Shown one piece after another: positions 1 to 9,371 of a DNA stretch of 64,000 nucleotides. The notes below the pieces were generated by a model. The model saw only the letters and a list, made by a program, of their open reading frames with translations, was not told the DNA's origin and ran no database searches. Location: positions 62,001 to 126,000 of the forward strand of contig JANYDC010000031.1 of NCBI GenBank assembly GCA_025359965.1, written 5' to 3'. The position numbers and the translations under genes were made by a program. This DNA is from Pedosphaera sp. (GTDB lineage Bacteria; Verrucomicrobiota; Verrucomicrobiia; Limisphaerales; SXQI01). Position 1 is the first letter of the stretch. Each line of letters opens with the position of its first letter.

Positions 1-67
1 AAGTGATCATCATGACCAGCAGCATCAGCTTAGCCTTAATGGGGATATTCTGAAAACGATGCGTCAT
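1..67 (-). CDS. N-terminus of probable CHASE8-type membrane sensor (partial)
   Basis: Only the first 22 codons lie in the window; the gene runs off its left edge. They read MTHRFQNIPIKAKLMLLVMM and continue hydrophobic. A short cytosolic head with an IPIKAKLML-type stretch followed by a membrane helix is how CHASE8-domain hybrid histidine kinases and diguanylate cyclases usually begin. The ATG overlaps the stop of the YfiR-like gene as ATGA, so the two are probably translationally coupled. The order TonB receptor, YfiR-like protein, membrane sensor is common in environmental bacteria, which is the main support. The output domain (kinase or GGDEF) cannot be told from here. Confidence 0.55.
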   Translation of the reverse strand, partial: MTHRFQNIPIKAKLMLLVMMIT

Positions 68-651
68 TTTCCGGGCACTTTCTTGGCAAGTTTTTGAAGA
101 TTGGCGCTGATATGGAGCCCGGCGCGTCCGGCGGCTTCGGCGTTGATCTCAAAACGAACCTTGTCGGCTTCGAAAACGAAGTTAATCAAACCACCCCTCT
201 GAATGAATTTATCGCTCTCGCCCACAGTTAGAACAGGGCGATTCGCAGCACATCTGAGAACATTATCCACGAGCCTGTCCTCCGCTGCCGCAATAAAAAG
301 GACTTGTGCCACGAAGTTCGTTTCGCGCTCGCTAATCAAACAAATTTTGATGGGATGCCCATTGATGGTGCGGTCTTTGATGGTTTTTTCCAGATCAGCT
401 CCAAAAGGATTTCCCCCCACAATTCCAATGATAATGGGAGAGTCAGACTTGGGAAAAGCATCAGAGGGCCACTCGACAAACTTGGCGAAGTTGTAAAGAA
501 ATGCCGCCTTAAGCTGGTACTCCTTGGTGGCCTCAGCACCCAAGGCCGGTTGAAGCAACACCCCGAATATAAAGGCGGTCAATGCCAAGGCCAGCCCGCG
601 TTGAGTTTGCGGGTTCAAGCGCCTGCGCCGATATGCGCTTAAAATTTCCAT
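64..651 (-). CDS. YfiR family (DUF4154) periplasmic protein
   Basis: This 195-residue protein has a charged N-terminus, a hydrophobic segment ending near LGA (residues 24-40) that fits a Sec signal, and then the YfiR-type core beginning EYQLKAAFLYNFAKFVEWP. The family core carries a pair of cysteines, here in KICLIS and VLRCAAN, and the late GLINFVFEADKVRFEIN region. Family knowledge: YfiR is a periplasmic inhibitor of a membrane diguanylate cyclase. Here it sits between a TonB-dependent receptor and a membrane sensor, so I infer that it relays receptor or periplasmic state to that sensor. The start ATG lies inside the receptor's last codons (13-bp overlap), and the stop overlaps the next start. 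Confidence 0.9.
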   Translation of the reverse strand: MEILSAYRRRRLNPQTQRGLALALTAFIFGVLLQPALGAEATKEYQLKAAFLYNFAKFVEWPSDAFPKSDSPIIIGIVGGNPFGADLEKTIKDRTINGHPIKICLISERETNFVAQVLFIAAAEDRLVDNVLRCAANRPVLTVGESDKFIQRGGLINFVFEADKVRFEINAEAAGRAGLHISANLQKLAKKVPGK

Positions 652-2708
652 GTAAGCTTGGCGTAGAAGCTCCGTTCGACTTCCGTGTCACGAGTGGTAA
701 AGCTGGTAAACTCCGGATGGTGGTCATCCAAAAGATTCTGCATGCCAAGGCTGATTTCAACGTTCTTGGTCGGCTGCCACCCCACCCTTAAATCGAGCCG
801 AAGGTAAGCTGGGATATTGCGGCCATTCAGGGAATCCACATAATAAATGGAACCGTCAAAAGCCAAATGGTAGGGAAGGCTTAGGTAGGATCTCAAAGAA
901 ACCTGGTGCTTGGGACTGCCGTCCTCAATGGCGTCGATTTTTCCAAGGGAAGAAAATCCTGATGTGTGAAGGTCCATGCGCAACAGGCTGTAGCTTCCCA
1001 TTAACTTCCATTCATCCGTGACGTTCCAGGTTGAGCTCAACTCAAAGCCGTAAACCTGCCCCTGCATGTCATTTTGATAGACATCTGGCCGAAAAATCAC
1101 AGGCGGACCGGAAAGAGGGGGACCTACTTCGGCAACCAGCAAATCACTGTAGAGGTTGAAGAAAGTGGAAAGGTCAACGAAGACTCGTTTGTGGGGCTGG
1201 ACGCGATAGCCCACTTCAAAAGAGTTCATTTTCTCGGCTTCGAGGCCGTTCCTCCCGGTCAGTCCCAATACCATGGTGTTGCCGCCCGGGTCCGGATAAG
1301 CAGCGTATCGGTAGGATATGTCGTTTTCCAGGCGGGCCGGGGTTCTGCTCGCCTGGGAAGCGCCAAGCCAAAACGATTGACGGCCTGTGGGAGTCCAGAG
1401 TAACCGGGCATTAGGCTGGAATTCAAAGCCGGTGTATTCATTGTGCTCCAGTTTCGCGCCCAGTGTGAGGCGCAACTTATCAGGGACCATCCAAAAGTCA
1501 TCCTGAACAAAGGCGCTCAGCAAATCCTGATCGCGGCTGGTGGAACTAAACTCCACTTGGCCATTATTATCGTTCTTCATCGACTGAAAACGGTAACCTC
1601 CACCCCACAAAAGCTCATTCTGCTCACCTAGTTCCACACGATGCTGAAAATCGATATCAAATGTTTCGACACTGTTATCAATAAGAGCGCCCAATCGATC
1701 CGCTCTATCGTAATAAGTCTGGACGGAAAAATCGGACGACTCGGAGATGGTGTGAGACCATCTTGAAAGAAAATTGGCTCCGCTGAAGTCGTCCTTGGAA
1801 TCGTATGACAAGGAATAAGGCGGGAATGCGAGCGGGGTTGTCTGGCGATACCCAGCGTGACCCGTGTAATAATCTCCTTGGAAAGTGAACTGATTGGGAG
1901 AATTGGGAGCCCAGTCAATGCGGAATCCCGTCTGGGAGAGATCCCGCTCGTCAGGTCCATCGGCGCCGCTTGGATAGACGAAATCGTCATTGTTGGAATG
2001 CTTCGCGTAAATACGATAACTCGCCGTATCACTTAATTTCCCGCCGTAACGCAGCCCTCCGCTGTAAAGCTCAGTTCCCACCACGCCCGTGACCAGCCCG
2101 CCCTGGGTATCATGAGTGTTTTTGGTAATTATGTTGATGACGCCGTTCACGGCGTTGGCGCCCCACAACGATGCGCCTGGCCCCCGAATGACTTCAATGC
2201 GATCAATGTCCTCCAAAAGCTGATCCTGAGCATCCCAGAAAACTCCGGAAAAATAGGGTGTGTAAATGCTGCGGCCATCAACGAGAACCAAAAGTTTGTT
2301 CGAGAATTGACTGGCAAACCCGCGCGAGCTAACCGCCCACTTGTTGGCATCCATCTGGCCCACCTGCATGCCGGGAACCAGGCGAAGCAGCTCTGGAATG
2401 CTGTTCATTCCGCTGCGTTTGATATCTTCCTGAGTGATGACGTAAATGGCGGCCGCCGTCTGGGAAATTTTTTGCTCCTTCTTGGACACCGAGGTGACTG
2501 ATTCATCCATGAGTTGCTCGATGTTCATTCCGGCCAAATCCTCAGCCCGCCCCTCGGCCAGCACCGCTTTTTGAGCCTGTGCCGAGACCGTGCGTCCTGC
2601 AATGAGCAGCAACAGCATGGCGCCTCGAAAGGCGCCAAGAAGCGGTCGGCTCAAACCACGAATGCTACCAAAGCTGCAAGGACCGAAAGTATTCCAAATC
2701 AACTTCAT
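639..2708 (-). CDS. TonB-dependent outer-membrane receptor
   Basis: This 689-residue protein starts with a signal peptide-like segment ending near VSAQA. The plug domain follows (about residues 70-200), with SVSKKEQKISQTAAAIYVIT, IPELLRLVPGMQV, RGFASQFSNKLLVLVDGR and RIEVIRGPGASLWGANAVNG, the classic TonB-receptor signature. The rest is a beta-barrel ending in an aromatic residue (KLTWKF), as outer-membrane insertion requires. No substrate can be read from the sequence. It is first in an overlapping set with a YfiR-like protein and a membrane sensor, so a signalling role is as likely as pure uptake. The nearest start is the ATG at 2708. Confidence 0.93.
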   Translation of the reverse strand: MKLIWNTFGPCSFGSIRGLSRPLLGAFRGAMLLLLIAGRTVSAQAQKAVLAEGRAEDLAGMNIEQLMDESVTSVSKKEQKISQTAAAIYVITQEDIKRSGMNSIPELLRLVPGMQVGQMDANKWAVSSRGFASQFSNKLLVLVDGRSIYTPYFSGVFWDAQDQLLEDIDRIEVIRGPGASLWGANAVNGVINIITKNTHDTQGGLVTGVVGTELYSGGLRYGGKLSDTASYRIYAKHSNNDDFVYPSGADGPDERDLSQTGFRIDWAPNSPNQFTFQGDYYTGHAGYRQTTPLAFPPYSLSYDSKDDFSGANFLSRWSHTISESSDFSVQTYYDRADRLGALIDNSVETFDIDFQHRVELGEQNELLWGGGYRFQSMKNDNNGQVEFSSTSRDQDLLSAFVQDDFWMVPDKLRLTLGAKLEHNEYTGFEFQPNARLLWTPTGRQSFWLGASQASRTPARLENDISYRYAAYPDPGGNTMVLGLTGRNGLEAEKMNSFEVGYRVQPHKRVFVDLSTFFNLYSDLLVAEVGPPLSGPPVIFRPDVYQNDMQGQVYGFELSSTWNVTDEWKLMGSYSLLRMDLHTSGFSSLGKIDAIEDGSPKHQVSLRSYLSLPYHLAFDGSIYYVDSLNGRNIPAYLRLDLRVGWQPTKNVEISLGMQNLLDDHHPEFTSFTTRDTEVERSFYAKLTWKF

Positions 2709-3016
2709 ACAAAAATTCCGAACGCAGGGATGGCCCTGCGTTATGTATGAATCATCAGCGATCTACTTTCGCTCCCTCAATTATCCGCAGGCAGAACAAA
2801 CATTGTTTCCCTTTTTGATTCACATCCCCACCGCTAGCATCGGACGAAATAGGTGTGGACTGAACCTCTAGACACCGCCATCAACCACACAGTGATAAAC
2901 TAAAGCCCGAAACGCCGGCTAATGACCTTTAAAACAAGGGTTTAAACCTCTTGTGCAAGAGTGGTTAAATGCACGGAAAAAACCGGTGTCCGATGAAGTT
3001 CCAACACCGACTGAGT
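2709..3016. other. Intergenic region with promoter of the TonB-receptor operon
   Basis: This 308-nt gap lies between the TonB receptor start and the 3' end of the cytochrome-WD40 gene; both genes are on the minus strand. It must hold the receptor promoter, but I see no convincing -35/-10 pair. I find no small gene or RNA gene in it. The one notable element is an imperfect palindrome near 2942-2968. Confidence 0.5.
2942..2968. promoter_or_regulatory. Imperfect palindrome, possible operator
   Basis: The core CTCTTG-TG-CAAGAG is a perfect dyad (2949-2962). It is flanked by TTTAAAC on the left and GGTTAAA on the right, which extends the symmetry with one extra base. The 2-nt centre is too small for an RNA hairpin loop, so a protein-binding site is more likely than a terminator. 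No regulator can be named. Confidence 0.25.
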
Positions 3017-4402
3017 TCACGGTTTGTTGGCCATACTGACAGAGGCAAGGGGCACGGAATCGAATTCGCGCTGGAGATCGCCCGTTTTGAAATCAAAGAG
3101 ACGGACTTTGCCATCGTATCCCCCGACGGCAAGAGTGGGGCTTGAAGGCTTGAAGGATAGGGAAAAAACGGGGCCGCCAATCCATTTTGGGGTCGCTTTG
3201 CGGGAGCCATCGTTAGCACTGAAAATTCGCACCTCGCCGCTGGAACTACCGGCCGCGATCAGGCTCCCATCGCTGCTCCAGCTCAATGCATTGAGGGAGC
3301 CTGGCAAACGCTCCAAATCGCGGATGAAACTGTTCTCCTTGTCATCCCCTTCAGCCAGGCGTCCACCACGTGGTTCCATTTTGTAAATGCGAAGCTCACC
3401 CTTGTCCGTGCCGCAAACGACGAGATTTTCCTTGGGATGCCGGGCCAGCGAAACCAGCGGATCGCCCTGACGGTTTACGTCGTCAATCAGCCGCCCGCTG
3501 GTGACATCGATCAGCTTGAGGGCGCGGTCACGGCCGGCGGAAACCAGCTTGGCACCGTCGTGACTCCAGGCGGTGGCAAAAACCCAATCGATGTGGTTGT
3601 CACACTTCATAATCTCCGCCCCGTGCATCACATTAAAAACACGGACCATTTTGTCCGCACAACCGATGGCCACGCTTTGGCCATCCGGCGACCAAGAGAC
3701 ACCGAAGACGGCGTCTGTCGTCGTCTTAATCGAACGTGTCAACTTGTGCGATGCAGCATTCCAAATTTGGACCTCGCCGTACTCGGATGGAGCTCCACCG
3801 GAAACGGCGAGCTGGGTTCCATCGGGAGAAAAGGCAAGGGATTCAATGCGCGGGGAATCACCGACTAAACGGGCGACAATGCCCGTGCTTCCGCCTTGGT
3901 GAAGCAGCACCTCATGCCAGCCCGCGACGGCGAGAATCTGGCCATCGGGCGACCAGGCAAGAGCCGCCACGGCGGGAAGCGCATGGTAGACCGGGGGTTC
4001 AGCCAACCGATGGACGAATCCGCCCTCGGGTGTGTCGTCCAACGCGCCTTGCGCGATCCAGCGCGAAACGAGTCCCACTTCAGCAGAGCTCAGGGGATCG
4101 CCCTCGTCGGGCATGGACGGCTCGTCTCCGGAAATATCCTTGATAAGGCGGCTGGCCTTCGGGTCGCCGGGACGGATATCAGGAGCGTGTTTACCGGTCT
4201 TGAGAGCGGCGGCGTGCGTGGTAAGATCAAGTCCGCCTTTGGCTTTCATGGGCTGGTGGCAACCTGTGCAGGAACGGCGGAAAAGGGGTCTGATTTCTTG
4301 GGAGAAACTGACCTTGGCTTCCTCGGGGTACGCGCACAATGAAAGCAAACAGAATAGGAAAACCACGATCGTCGATCTCAATCTCATGGGTCTTTGCATC
4401 AT
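3017..4402 (-). CDS. PSCyt1 cytochrome-like/WD40 repeat protein
   Basis: This 461-residue secreted protein has a signal peptide (about residues 8-25). A planctomycete-type cytochrome module (about 30-130) follows, with one heme-binding CTGCH at residues 45-49. About seven WD40 repeats make up the rest, visible as recurrent LAWSPDGQ, VSWSPDGQ and AWSHDGAKL units. Family knowledge: PSCyt1-WD40 fusions occur with DUF1549/DUF1553 and DUF1501 genes in Planctomycetes and Verrucomicrobia; their physiological role is not established. Its ATG overlaps the stop of the upstream PPC-domain gene by 4 nt, so it is the last gene of a four-gene operon. Confidence 0.88.
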   Translation of the reverse strand: MMQRPMRLRSTIVVFLFCLLSLCAYPEEAKVSFSQEIRPLFRRSCTGCHQPMKAKGGLDLTTHAAALKTGKHAPDIRPGDPKASRLIKDISGDEPSMPDEGDPLSSAEVGLVSRWIAQGALDDTPEGGFVHRLAEPPVYHALPAVAALAWSPDGQILAVAGWHEVLLHQGGSTGIVARLVGDSPRIESLAFSPDGTQLAVSGGAPSEYGEVQIWNAASHKLTRSIKTTTDAVFGVSWSPDGQSVAIGCADKMVRVFNVMHGAEIMKCDNHIDWVFATAWSHDGAKLVSAGRDRALKLIDVTSGRLIDDVNRQGDPLVSLARHPKENLVVCGTDKGELRIYKMEPRGGRLAEGDDKENSFIRDLERLPGSLNALSWSSDGSLIAAGSSSGEVRIFSANDGSRKATPKWIGGPVFSLSFKPSSPTLAVGGYDGKVRLFDFKTGDLQREFDSVPLASVSMANKP

Positions 4403-5196
4403 GGTTCCTCTTTCGCACTGATTTCGTAGGTATGCCAGGTAGTTCCGTGATCACTGGCATCCTGCAGCGCTAGAAAGTAAACTCCATCGACCGGCAACTG
4501 GAACCGAAGCTGTGGATCACGGCTGGAACTGCTGTCATCACTGGTTGCCAGCACCCTGCCCTTCACGTCGTAAAGAGTCAGCAGGCCATCAAGCAGAGAA
4601 CCCGCGCGAGCCGCGACCACATCCACAACAACCGTCTTTTTGGCGCGTCCTGAAATCTTAAAAACGTCCACATCCTTGTCGCTGCCAATGCTGCCAAAGA
4701 GCCGTTTTCCGAATGGAAAATTCTGCGCGCTGGCAAAACCATCATTAGGCTCCTTCTCCTCCATGAAAACAGCCGCGTTTACCATCTGGATGGCACGGGG
4801 CTCGGTGGTTCCATCAGGCGTGACCACACTTAGCGGCAGCTCGCCGTTTGTTATGCCGGAGAGCACATCCACGCTCGCGACAACCAACGAATCCCCCGCC
4901 TCCTTGGCCTCAAATCCAGCCGGCACATCCGCCGTCTTGTGCTCAGTGATGGTCGCCTTAAGAGGTTGGGTGTCGGAGCGAAAGGAGACGCCGATGGCAT
5001 CCACGAGTTTTAACCCCCTAATCTTGAGGGTAACATTCGTGCCTGCCGAAATTCCCTGTGGGGCGATCACGCAGATGTGAGGGCCGTCCCCCACCCTGTC
5101 CTTGCCTCGCGATGGAACTGCGGCAAGCAACACCACCCATGAAATGAGGAATGCGGGCGCCAGTCCAAGGCCTATTCGCAACCGCCGAGGCATCAC
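4399..5196 (-). CDS. Pre-peptidase C-terminal (PPC) domain secreted protein
   Basis: This 265-residue exported protein has an N-terminal hydrophobic signal. Its C-terminal half is a PPC/bacterial pre-peptidase domain, with KEPNDGFASAQNFPFG, GSIGSDKDVDVFKI and LPVDGVYFLALQD. PPC domains are beta-sandwiches found on secreted proteins and enzymes; here no catalytic domain accompanies it, so it may be a binding partner of the cytochrome or DUF1501 proteins. The first possible start is GTG at 5196, overlapping the DUF1501 stop; an ATG one codon later at 5193 is equally good. Its 3' end overlaps the WD40 gene by 4 nt. Confidence 0.85.
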   Translation of the reverse strand: MMPRRLRIGLGLAPAFLISWVVLLAAVPSRGKDRVGDGPHICVIAPQGISAGTNVTLKIRGLKLVDAIGVSFRSDTQPLKATITEHKTADVPAGFEAKEAGDSLVVASVDVLSGITNGELPLSVVTPDGTTEPRAIQMVNAAVFMEEKEPNDGFASAQNFPFGKRLFGSIGSDKDVDVFKISGRAKKTVVVDVVAARAGSLLDGLLTLYDVKGRVLATSDDSSSSRDPQLRFQLPVDGVYFLALQDASDHGTTWHTYEISAKEEP

Positions 5197-6518
5197 GCGT
5201 AGAGCTCTTTGATGGTCGAGCCCTCGGCCAGGATGTGCGTCGGTCGACCATCGGGCATCAGGAGAAGCTTGGCCGGGTCAATGCCGAGGGCTTCGTAGAC
5301 CGTCCAGCACACGTCGGCAGGCCGCACAGGTCGGTCGGTCACGAAGGCTCCGTTCTTATCGGTGGCACCGATGACCTGCCCCGCACCCACACCGGCTCCG
5401 GCAAAAATGAGGGAACCCGCGCGGCCCCAGTGATCGCGGCCCGCATCCTTGTTGACCTTGGGAGTGCGACCGAATTCGCCCATCGCAACCACCAAGGTCT
5501 CCTTGAGCGTGCCCCTGTCGTGCATGTCGCGGATGAGCGCGGCCAAACCTTGATCGAATTCCGGCAATTTCTTGTCGAGGTTGGTGAATATCTTTTTATG
5601 ATGGTCCCAACCTCCGTAATTAACGGTGACAAATTTAACGCCCGACTCCACAAGCCTCCGCGCCATCAGACAGCTCTGCCCAAACTCAGTCCTGCCGTAT
5701 TCATCGCGCAGTTTGGCATCTTCCTTGGCCACATCAAAAGCGGACTGGGCCTGAGGCGAAAGCACCATGTCAGCCGCCTTCTGGCCGAACTCGTCGTAAG
5801 TGGCAATCTGATCATTCCCCTTAATTTGTGAGGCCATCGAATCGACCGCCTGAAGCAGCGTTTTCCGGCGCTCCAGCGATTGCGCGCTGACACCGGCCTG
5901 TTGGGAAAGATCACGCACCCTGAAACCGGCATCGTTTGGATTCCCGCACTTGAAGGATTCATACCGTCCGCCCAACCACGCGCTCCGTCCCAATTCCCAA
6001 GTGAAAGAAGGATTCTTTGGCACAGCCACATAAGGCGGAACCAGCCCTGAGAAACCGGTCTCATGAGCGACAACCGCGCCCATCGCAGGGTGATCGCCGA
6101 AAGCAGATCCGAAGCGGCCGGACATCACCCAGTTGGTCGCGGTCTCGTGGTGGTCGTTCTCATGCGTGCCCGAGCGAACCAAGGTCACCTTGTCCATATG
6201 CGCCGCCATTTTCGGCAGCAATTCAGTGACCCGCAGGCCTTTTACGCTGGTCGGAATGGTCCCGTACTTTCCACGGATTTCCTCGACGGCCTCAGGTTTG
6301 GGATCGAAAGAATCGTGATGGGACAAGCCGCCGCCGAGGTAGACGAGGATGACCGATTTGGCGCGGCTGCCGGATACGCTTGCGAACGCTTTCTCCAACG
6401 AAAGGAAATGCGCCAGGGACAAGCCGACAGGCGTCAGCGCGCCAATGCGCAGGAAATCACGGCGCGACAGGCCATTACAAAGACTGCGCCGGGTAGGTGT
6501 GGTTGAGACAGAAATCAT
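5193..6518 (-). CDS. DUF1501 family protein with Tat signal
   Basis: This 441-residue protein begins with a twin-arginine signal, SRRDFLRIGALTP at about residue 18, followed by a hydrophobic stretch to FAS. The body is the DUF1501 fold, a divergent relative of the alkaline phosphatase/sulfatase superfamily, with VTLVRSGTHENDHHETATN, VNYGGWDHHKK and VVAMGEFGRTPKVN. Enzyme activity is unproven for the family. I chose the ATG at 6518 because it puts the Tat motif close to the N-terminus and lies 5 nt after the upstream stop; an upstream TTG at 6566 would overlap that gene by 43 nt. Confidence 0.9.
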   Translation of the reverse strand: MISVSTTPTRRSLCNGLSRRDFLRIGALTPVGLSLAHFLSLEKAFASVSGSRAKSVILVYLGGGLSHHDSFDPKPEAVEEIRGKYGTIPTSVKGLRVTELLPKMAAHMDKVTLVRSGTHENDHHETATNWVMSGRFGSAFGDHPAMGAVVAHETGFSGLVPPYVAVPKNPSFTWELGRSAWLGGRYESFKCGNPNDAGFRVRDLSQQAGVSAQSLERRKTLLQAVDSMASQIKGNDQIATYDEFGQKAADMVLSPQAQSAFDVAKEDAKLRDEYGRTEFGQSCLMARRLVESGVKFVTVNYGGWDHHKKIFTNLDKKLPEFDQGLAALIRDMHDRGTLKETLVVAMGEFGRTPKVNKDAGRDHWGRAGSLIFAGAGVGAGQVIGATDKNGAFVTDRPVRPADVCWTVYEALGIDPAKLLLMPDGRPTHILAEGSTIKELYA

Positions 6519-6523
6519 AGGCG

Positions 6524-9172
6524 TCAGTGGTTGAAGGCAAATTCCTTGGAGTTGAGCAACGCCCAAAGCAGGTCGTAAAAGCCCTGTTCGCGTTCCGTGG
6601 GGGAGAATGATTTGGTGACGGAGACGAACTCCGCCTCCGTCGGACGCCGAGCCACCGTGGCCAAAAAGAGAGGTACCACAACCGCACGGTCGTCCGGATT
6701 CTTTAGCAACGAGGCCAGACGCCCCGATGGATCGGCAATCTGTTTTTGCAAATCATCGCCATTGTGCAGGTGCAACAACTGAGGGAGAGTCACCTCTCCG
6801 CTGCGTTCACACGCGCAGGCGGTCACGCGGTCGCTGCGGCCAAACAGCGCGAGGAAATAACTGCTGCTATTGGGCTCGGGAACCTGCACAGCGCGCACGC
6901 CCAAGGGAAGGCCCTCGAACTTTGTGGGTGTGCCTGTTGCGGCGGCTATGGCATCCATCAGCACTTCGGCGGGCAATCGTCGCGCGTAGTAGTGCGAGTA
7001 AAACTTGGTGTCCGTTTCATTTCCCTTCTGCGTGGCGAAACTGAGCTGGTAGGCGCGCGAGGTGAGGATGAGCTTCATCAGATGGCGAAGATCAAAACGG
7101 TTGGCCGCGAATTCCTTGTTCAACAGTTTCCACAGCTCCGGGTTGGAAGGCGGATTGCTGGCCCGAAGATCGTCCACCGGCTCAACCAGGCCAACGCTGA
7201 AAAAGTGCTTCCACAACCGGTTGACCATCGCGCCGCTAAACTGCTCACCCTTGAGCATGGACTCGACAAATTGCTCGCGCGGATCTCGTCCCGCCTCGTA
7301 GCTCCATGCGGCACGGTCCAGTCCCCTTGGGGCCATGGGTTTGCCGGTGCGCGGCTGGTTGACGGAGGGTTGTCTAGCCTTCTCCTCCTCCACACGTTTA
7401 AGAATATCAGCCATCTCCCTTTGCTTCTCGGCGAGCCGCTTGGAAGGTTCCTCACCGCCCGGTTCTTCGCCAAACGCATGCGCCACCGTCTCGGCCTCAT
7501 CAAGACTTTTCGCGATCTCAGCCGACCTGCGCTCGCGCTCGCGCTGTTCATGGGAGGCAAAGTGCAGGACCGTCGCCGATTTTTCCGAATTTTCTCTTTG
7601 CAGTGAGACTTTGGAAAAGAAAGCGGAGAAATGATAGAAATCGTCCTGAGTATAACGCTCGAGCGGATGATTGTGACAGCGGGCGCAGCCCACTCTCGTG
7701 CCGAGAAAGGCTTGGGCGACGCTATCGGGCAATTCGCTTTCCTCAACATTCGATTTCTCGCCCATCAGTGTGATGAAATACCCCACCGCTGGATTGGCCA
7801 CCACATCACCCTTGGCCAGCAACACGTCTGAAGCGATTTGATCCCAACCGCGTCCGGTTGCGAGCTGAGTCCGTACCCAGGCGTGGAAAGCGCGCACCCC
7901 TTTGACGCCACGCACATCGTGATCACGCTCCTTCCGGTTTTGCAGAAGGTCTGAAATTTGCAATGTCCAATAATCCACCCACTCGGGTCGCGCCACGAGC
8001 GCATCCGCCAGCCGCGACCGTTTATCGCGCTTTTTATCTGAAACAAAGGCCTCGACCTCCTCCGGCGTCGGCAAAATCCCAATGGTGTCGATAAAGGCCC
8101 GGCGCACATAAGTCTGATCGTCGCACATTGGCGAAGGTGGCAGATGAAGGGAGTTCAGCTTGGTAAAAATCGGCTTGTCCAGCAGGTTGCCGGATTTGGC
8201 AAAATCCGCTCCGGCCACCGATTGATCGTAAGGCATGGTGAAATGAGCCACCACCACCAATCCCTGAAAATGGATGCGAACAGAACCTTCCCCCGCCCGC
8301 AACGCCTTAACCAGACCATCCGGTTTTACCTTGAGGATGCCTTCGTCGTTCGAAAAAAACTGCGCGAGCCAAGTCACATCGCGGACGCGACCATCGGAGT
8401 AGCTGGCTGTGACCAAAAGCTGCTGGGTCTCGCCCGGGCGCATGGCGCGATCGCCGGGCGCGACCTCCAAGCGGACCGGTTCCGGCTCCTCCGCGAGAGG
8501 GGCGGGAGCACGGGCGGCGATCCAATCCACCAACATGCGATATGAACGGGAGTCCTCGCGAAACCGGGTGCCGCCCTCGTGTTGCACTCCACCCGAAGCT
8601 TTTTGCAAAAGCAGGCTTTGCGCGGGGAAAGCCAGATTGATCCGACGCGCGCTGATTTCCTTGGTCAGCCAATCGTGATCCCAATCGGGGGCAAAAGCGC
8701 GCAATGAAAGTTTGAAACCGTTTTGGCCGGCCAATTTGCCGTGGCACCCGCCCTGATTGCAACCCGACTTGGTCAGAATGGGCTCAATGTCCTGCCTAAA
8801 GGAAGGAACCCCCGCTTTCGCGGTGTCTCGGTTGGTCACAATAGCCTTGGCAGAATTGCCCGCGTAGGAAATAGAGATTTCCGCTTGTCCATCCGTCAGC
8901 GCCCGTACCTGTCCCATCTGATCGACGGTGGCGACTAGGGGAGCACTGCTGGTTAATTTGCATTTGAGGGTCACGTCGGTGGCATGGCCATCCGCCCCAA
9001 CCAGCGTAACCAGCAGACCATGTTGTTTTTCGCCACCCCGCAGTTCAAGACGCTCAGGAGTGACCAAAAGACGTGAGGCAGCACTCACGTGCCATACCGA
9101 AAAAAAGGCAAGAAAGGCCACCCAAAAAAGCAGGGCGCGACCAATCACAGAATTTGGCAGACGATAAATCAC
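6524..9172 (-). CDS. DUF1549/DUF1553 (PSCyt2-PSD1) cytochrome-type protein with Big2 domain
   Basis: This 882-residue secreted protein is the first gene of the operon. In order it has a signal peptide (about 10-31), a bacterial Ig-like Big2 domain (about 35-112), a cysteine motif GCNQGGCHGK at 137-146 (CX4CH rather than CXXCH), a second Ig-like stretch, the DUF1549/PSCyt2 domain with a standard CARCH near residue 495, and a C-terminal DUF1553/PSD1 domain with MVNRLWKHFFSVGLVEP and LTSRAYQLS. The family is typical of Planctomycetes and Verrucomicrobia and is thought to bind heme; its role is unknown. The start is GTG at 9172, and no ATG follows before the signal peptide. Confidence 0.9.
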   Translation of the reverse strand: MIYRLPNSVIGRALLFWVAFLAFFSVWHVSAASRLLVTPERLELRGGEKQHGLLVTLVGADGHATDVTLKCKLTSSAPLVATVDQMGQVRALTDGQAEISISYAGNSAKAIVTNRDTAKAGVPSFRQDIEPILTKSGCNQGGCHGKLAGQNGFKLSLRAFAPDWDHDWLTKEISARRINLAFPAQSLLLQKASGGVQHEGGTRFREDSRSYRMLVDWIAARAPAPLAEEPEPVRLEVAPGDRAMRPGETQQLLVTASYSDGRVRDVTWLAQFFSNDEGILKVKPDGLVKALRAGEGSVRIHFQGLVVVAHFTMPYDQSVAGADFAKSGNLLDKPIFTKLNSLHLPPSPMCDDQTYVRRAFIDTIGILPTPEEVEAFVSDKKRDKRSRLADALVARPEWVDYWTLQISDLLQNRKERDHDVRGVKGVRAFHAWVRTQLATGRGWDQIASDVLLAKGDVVANPAVGYFITLMGEKSNVEESELPDSVAQAFLGTRVGCARCHNHPLERYTQDDFYHFSAFFSKVSLQRENSEKSATVLHFASHEQRERERRSAEIAKSLDEAETVAHAFGEEPGGEEPSKRLAEKQREMADILKRVEEEKARQPSVNQPRTGKPMAPRGLDRAAWSYEAGRDPREQFVESMLKGEQFSGAMVNRLWKHFFSVGLVEPVDDLRASNPPSNPELWKLLNKEFAANRFDLRHLMKLILTSRAYQLSFATQKGNETDTKFYSHYYARRLPAEVLMDAIAAATGTPTKFEGLPLGVRAVQVPEPNSSSYFLALFGRSDRVTACACERSGEVTLPQLLHLHNGDDLQKQIADPSGRLASLLKNPDDRAVVVPLFLATVARRPTEAEFVSVTKSFSPTEREQGFYDLLWALLNSKEFAFNH

Positions 9173-9371
9173 AGGCTAACCAGCAATGGACGACTTAAGC
9201 AGCCACTTATTCACTGACGGAAATGGCAATAAACTTCGTGCCCACTGGCAAAAACTCTCGGCGGCAACTTTGCTGCCTGGCAGGAGTCCTGACAATGAGA
9301 CCACTAAATGGCATGCCACTTGTATTAAGCCAATCCAAATGCGATTGCAAGGGCAATCAAAACCACCAACG

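Noticed and set aside
6519..6566. A TTG start for the DUF1501 gene 43 nt inside the upstream gene
   Set aside because: The ATG at 6518 places the twin-arginine motif at the usual distance and follows the upstream stop by 5 nt.
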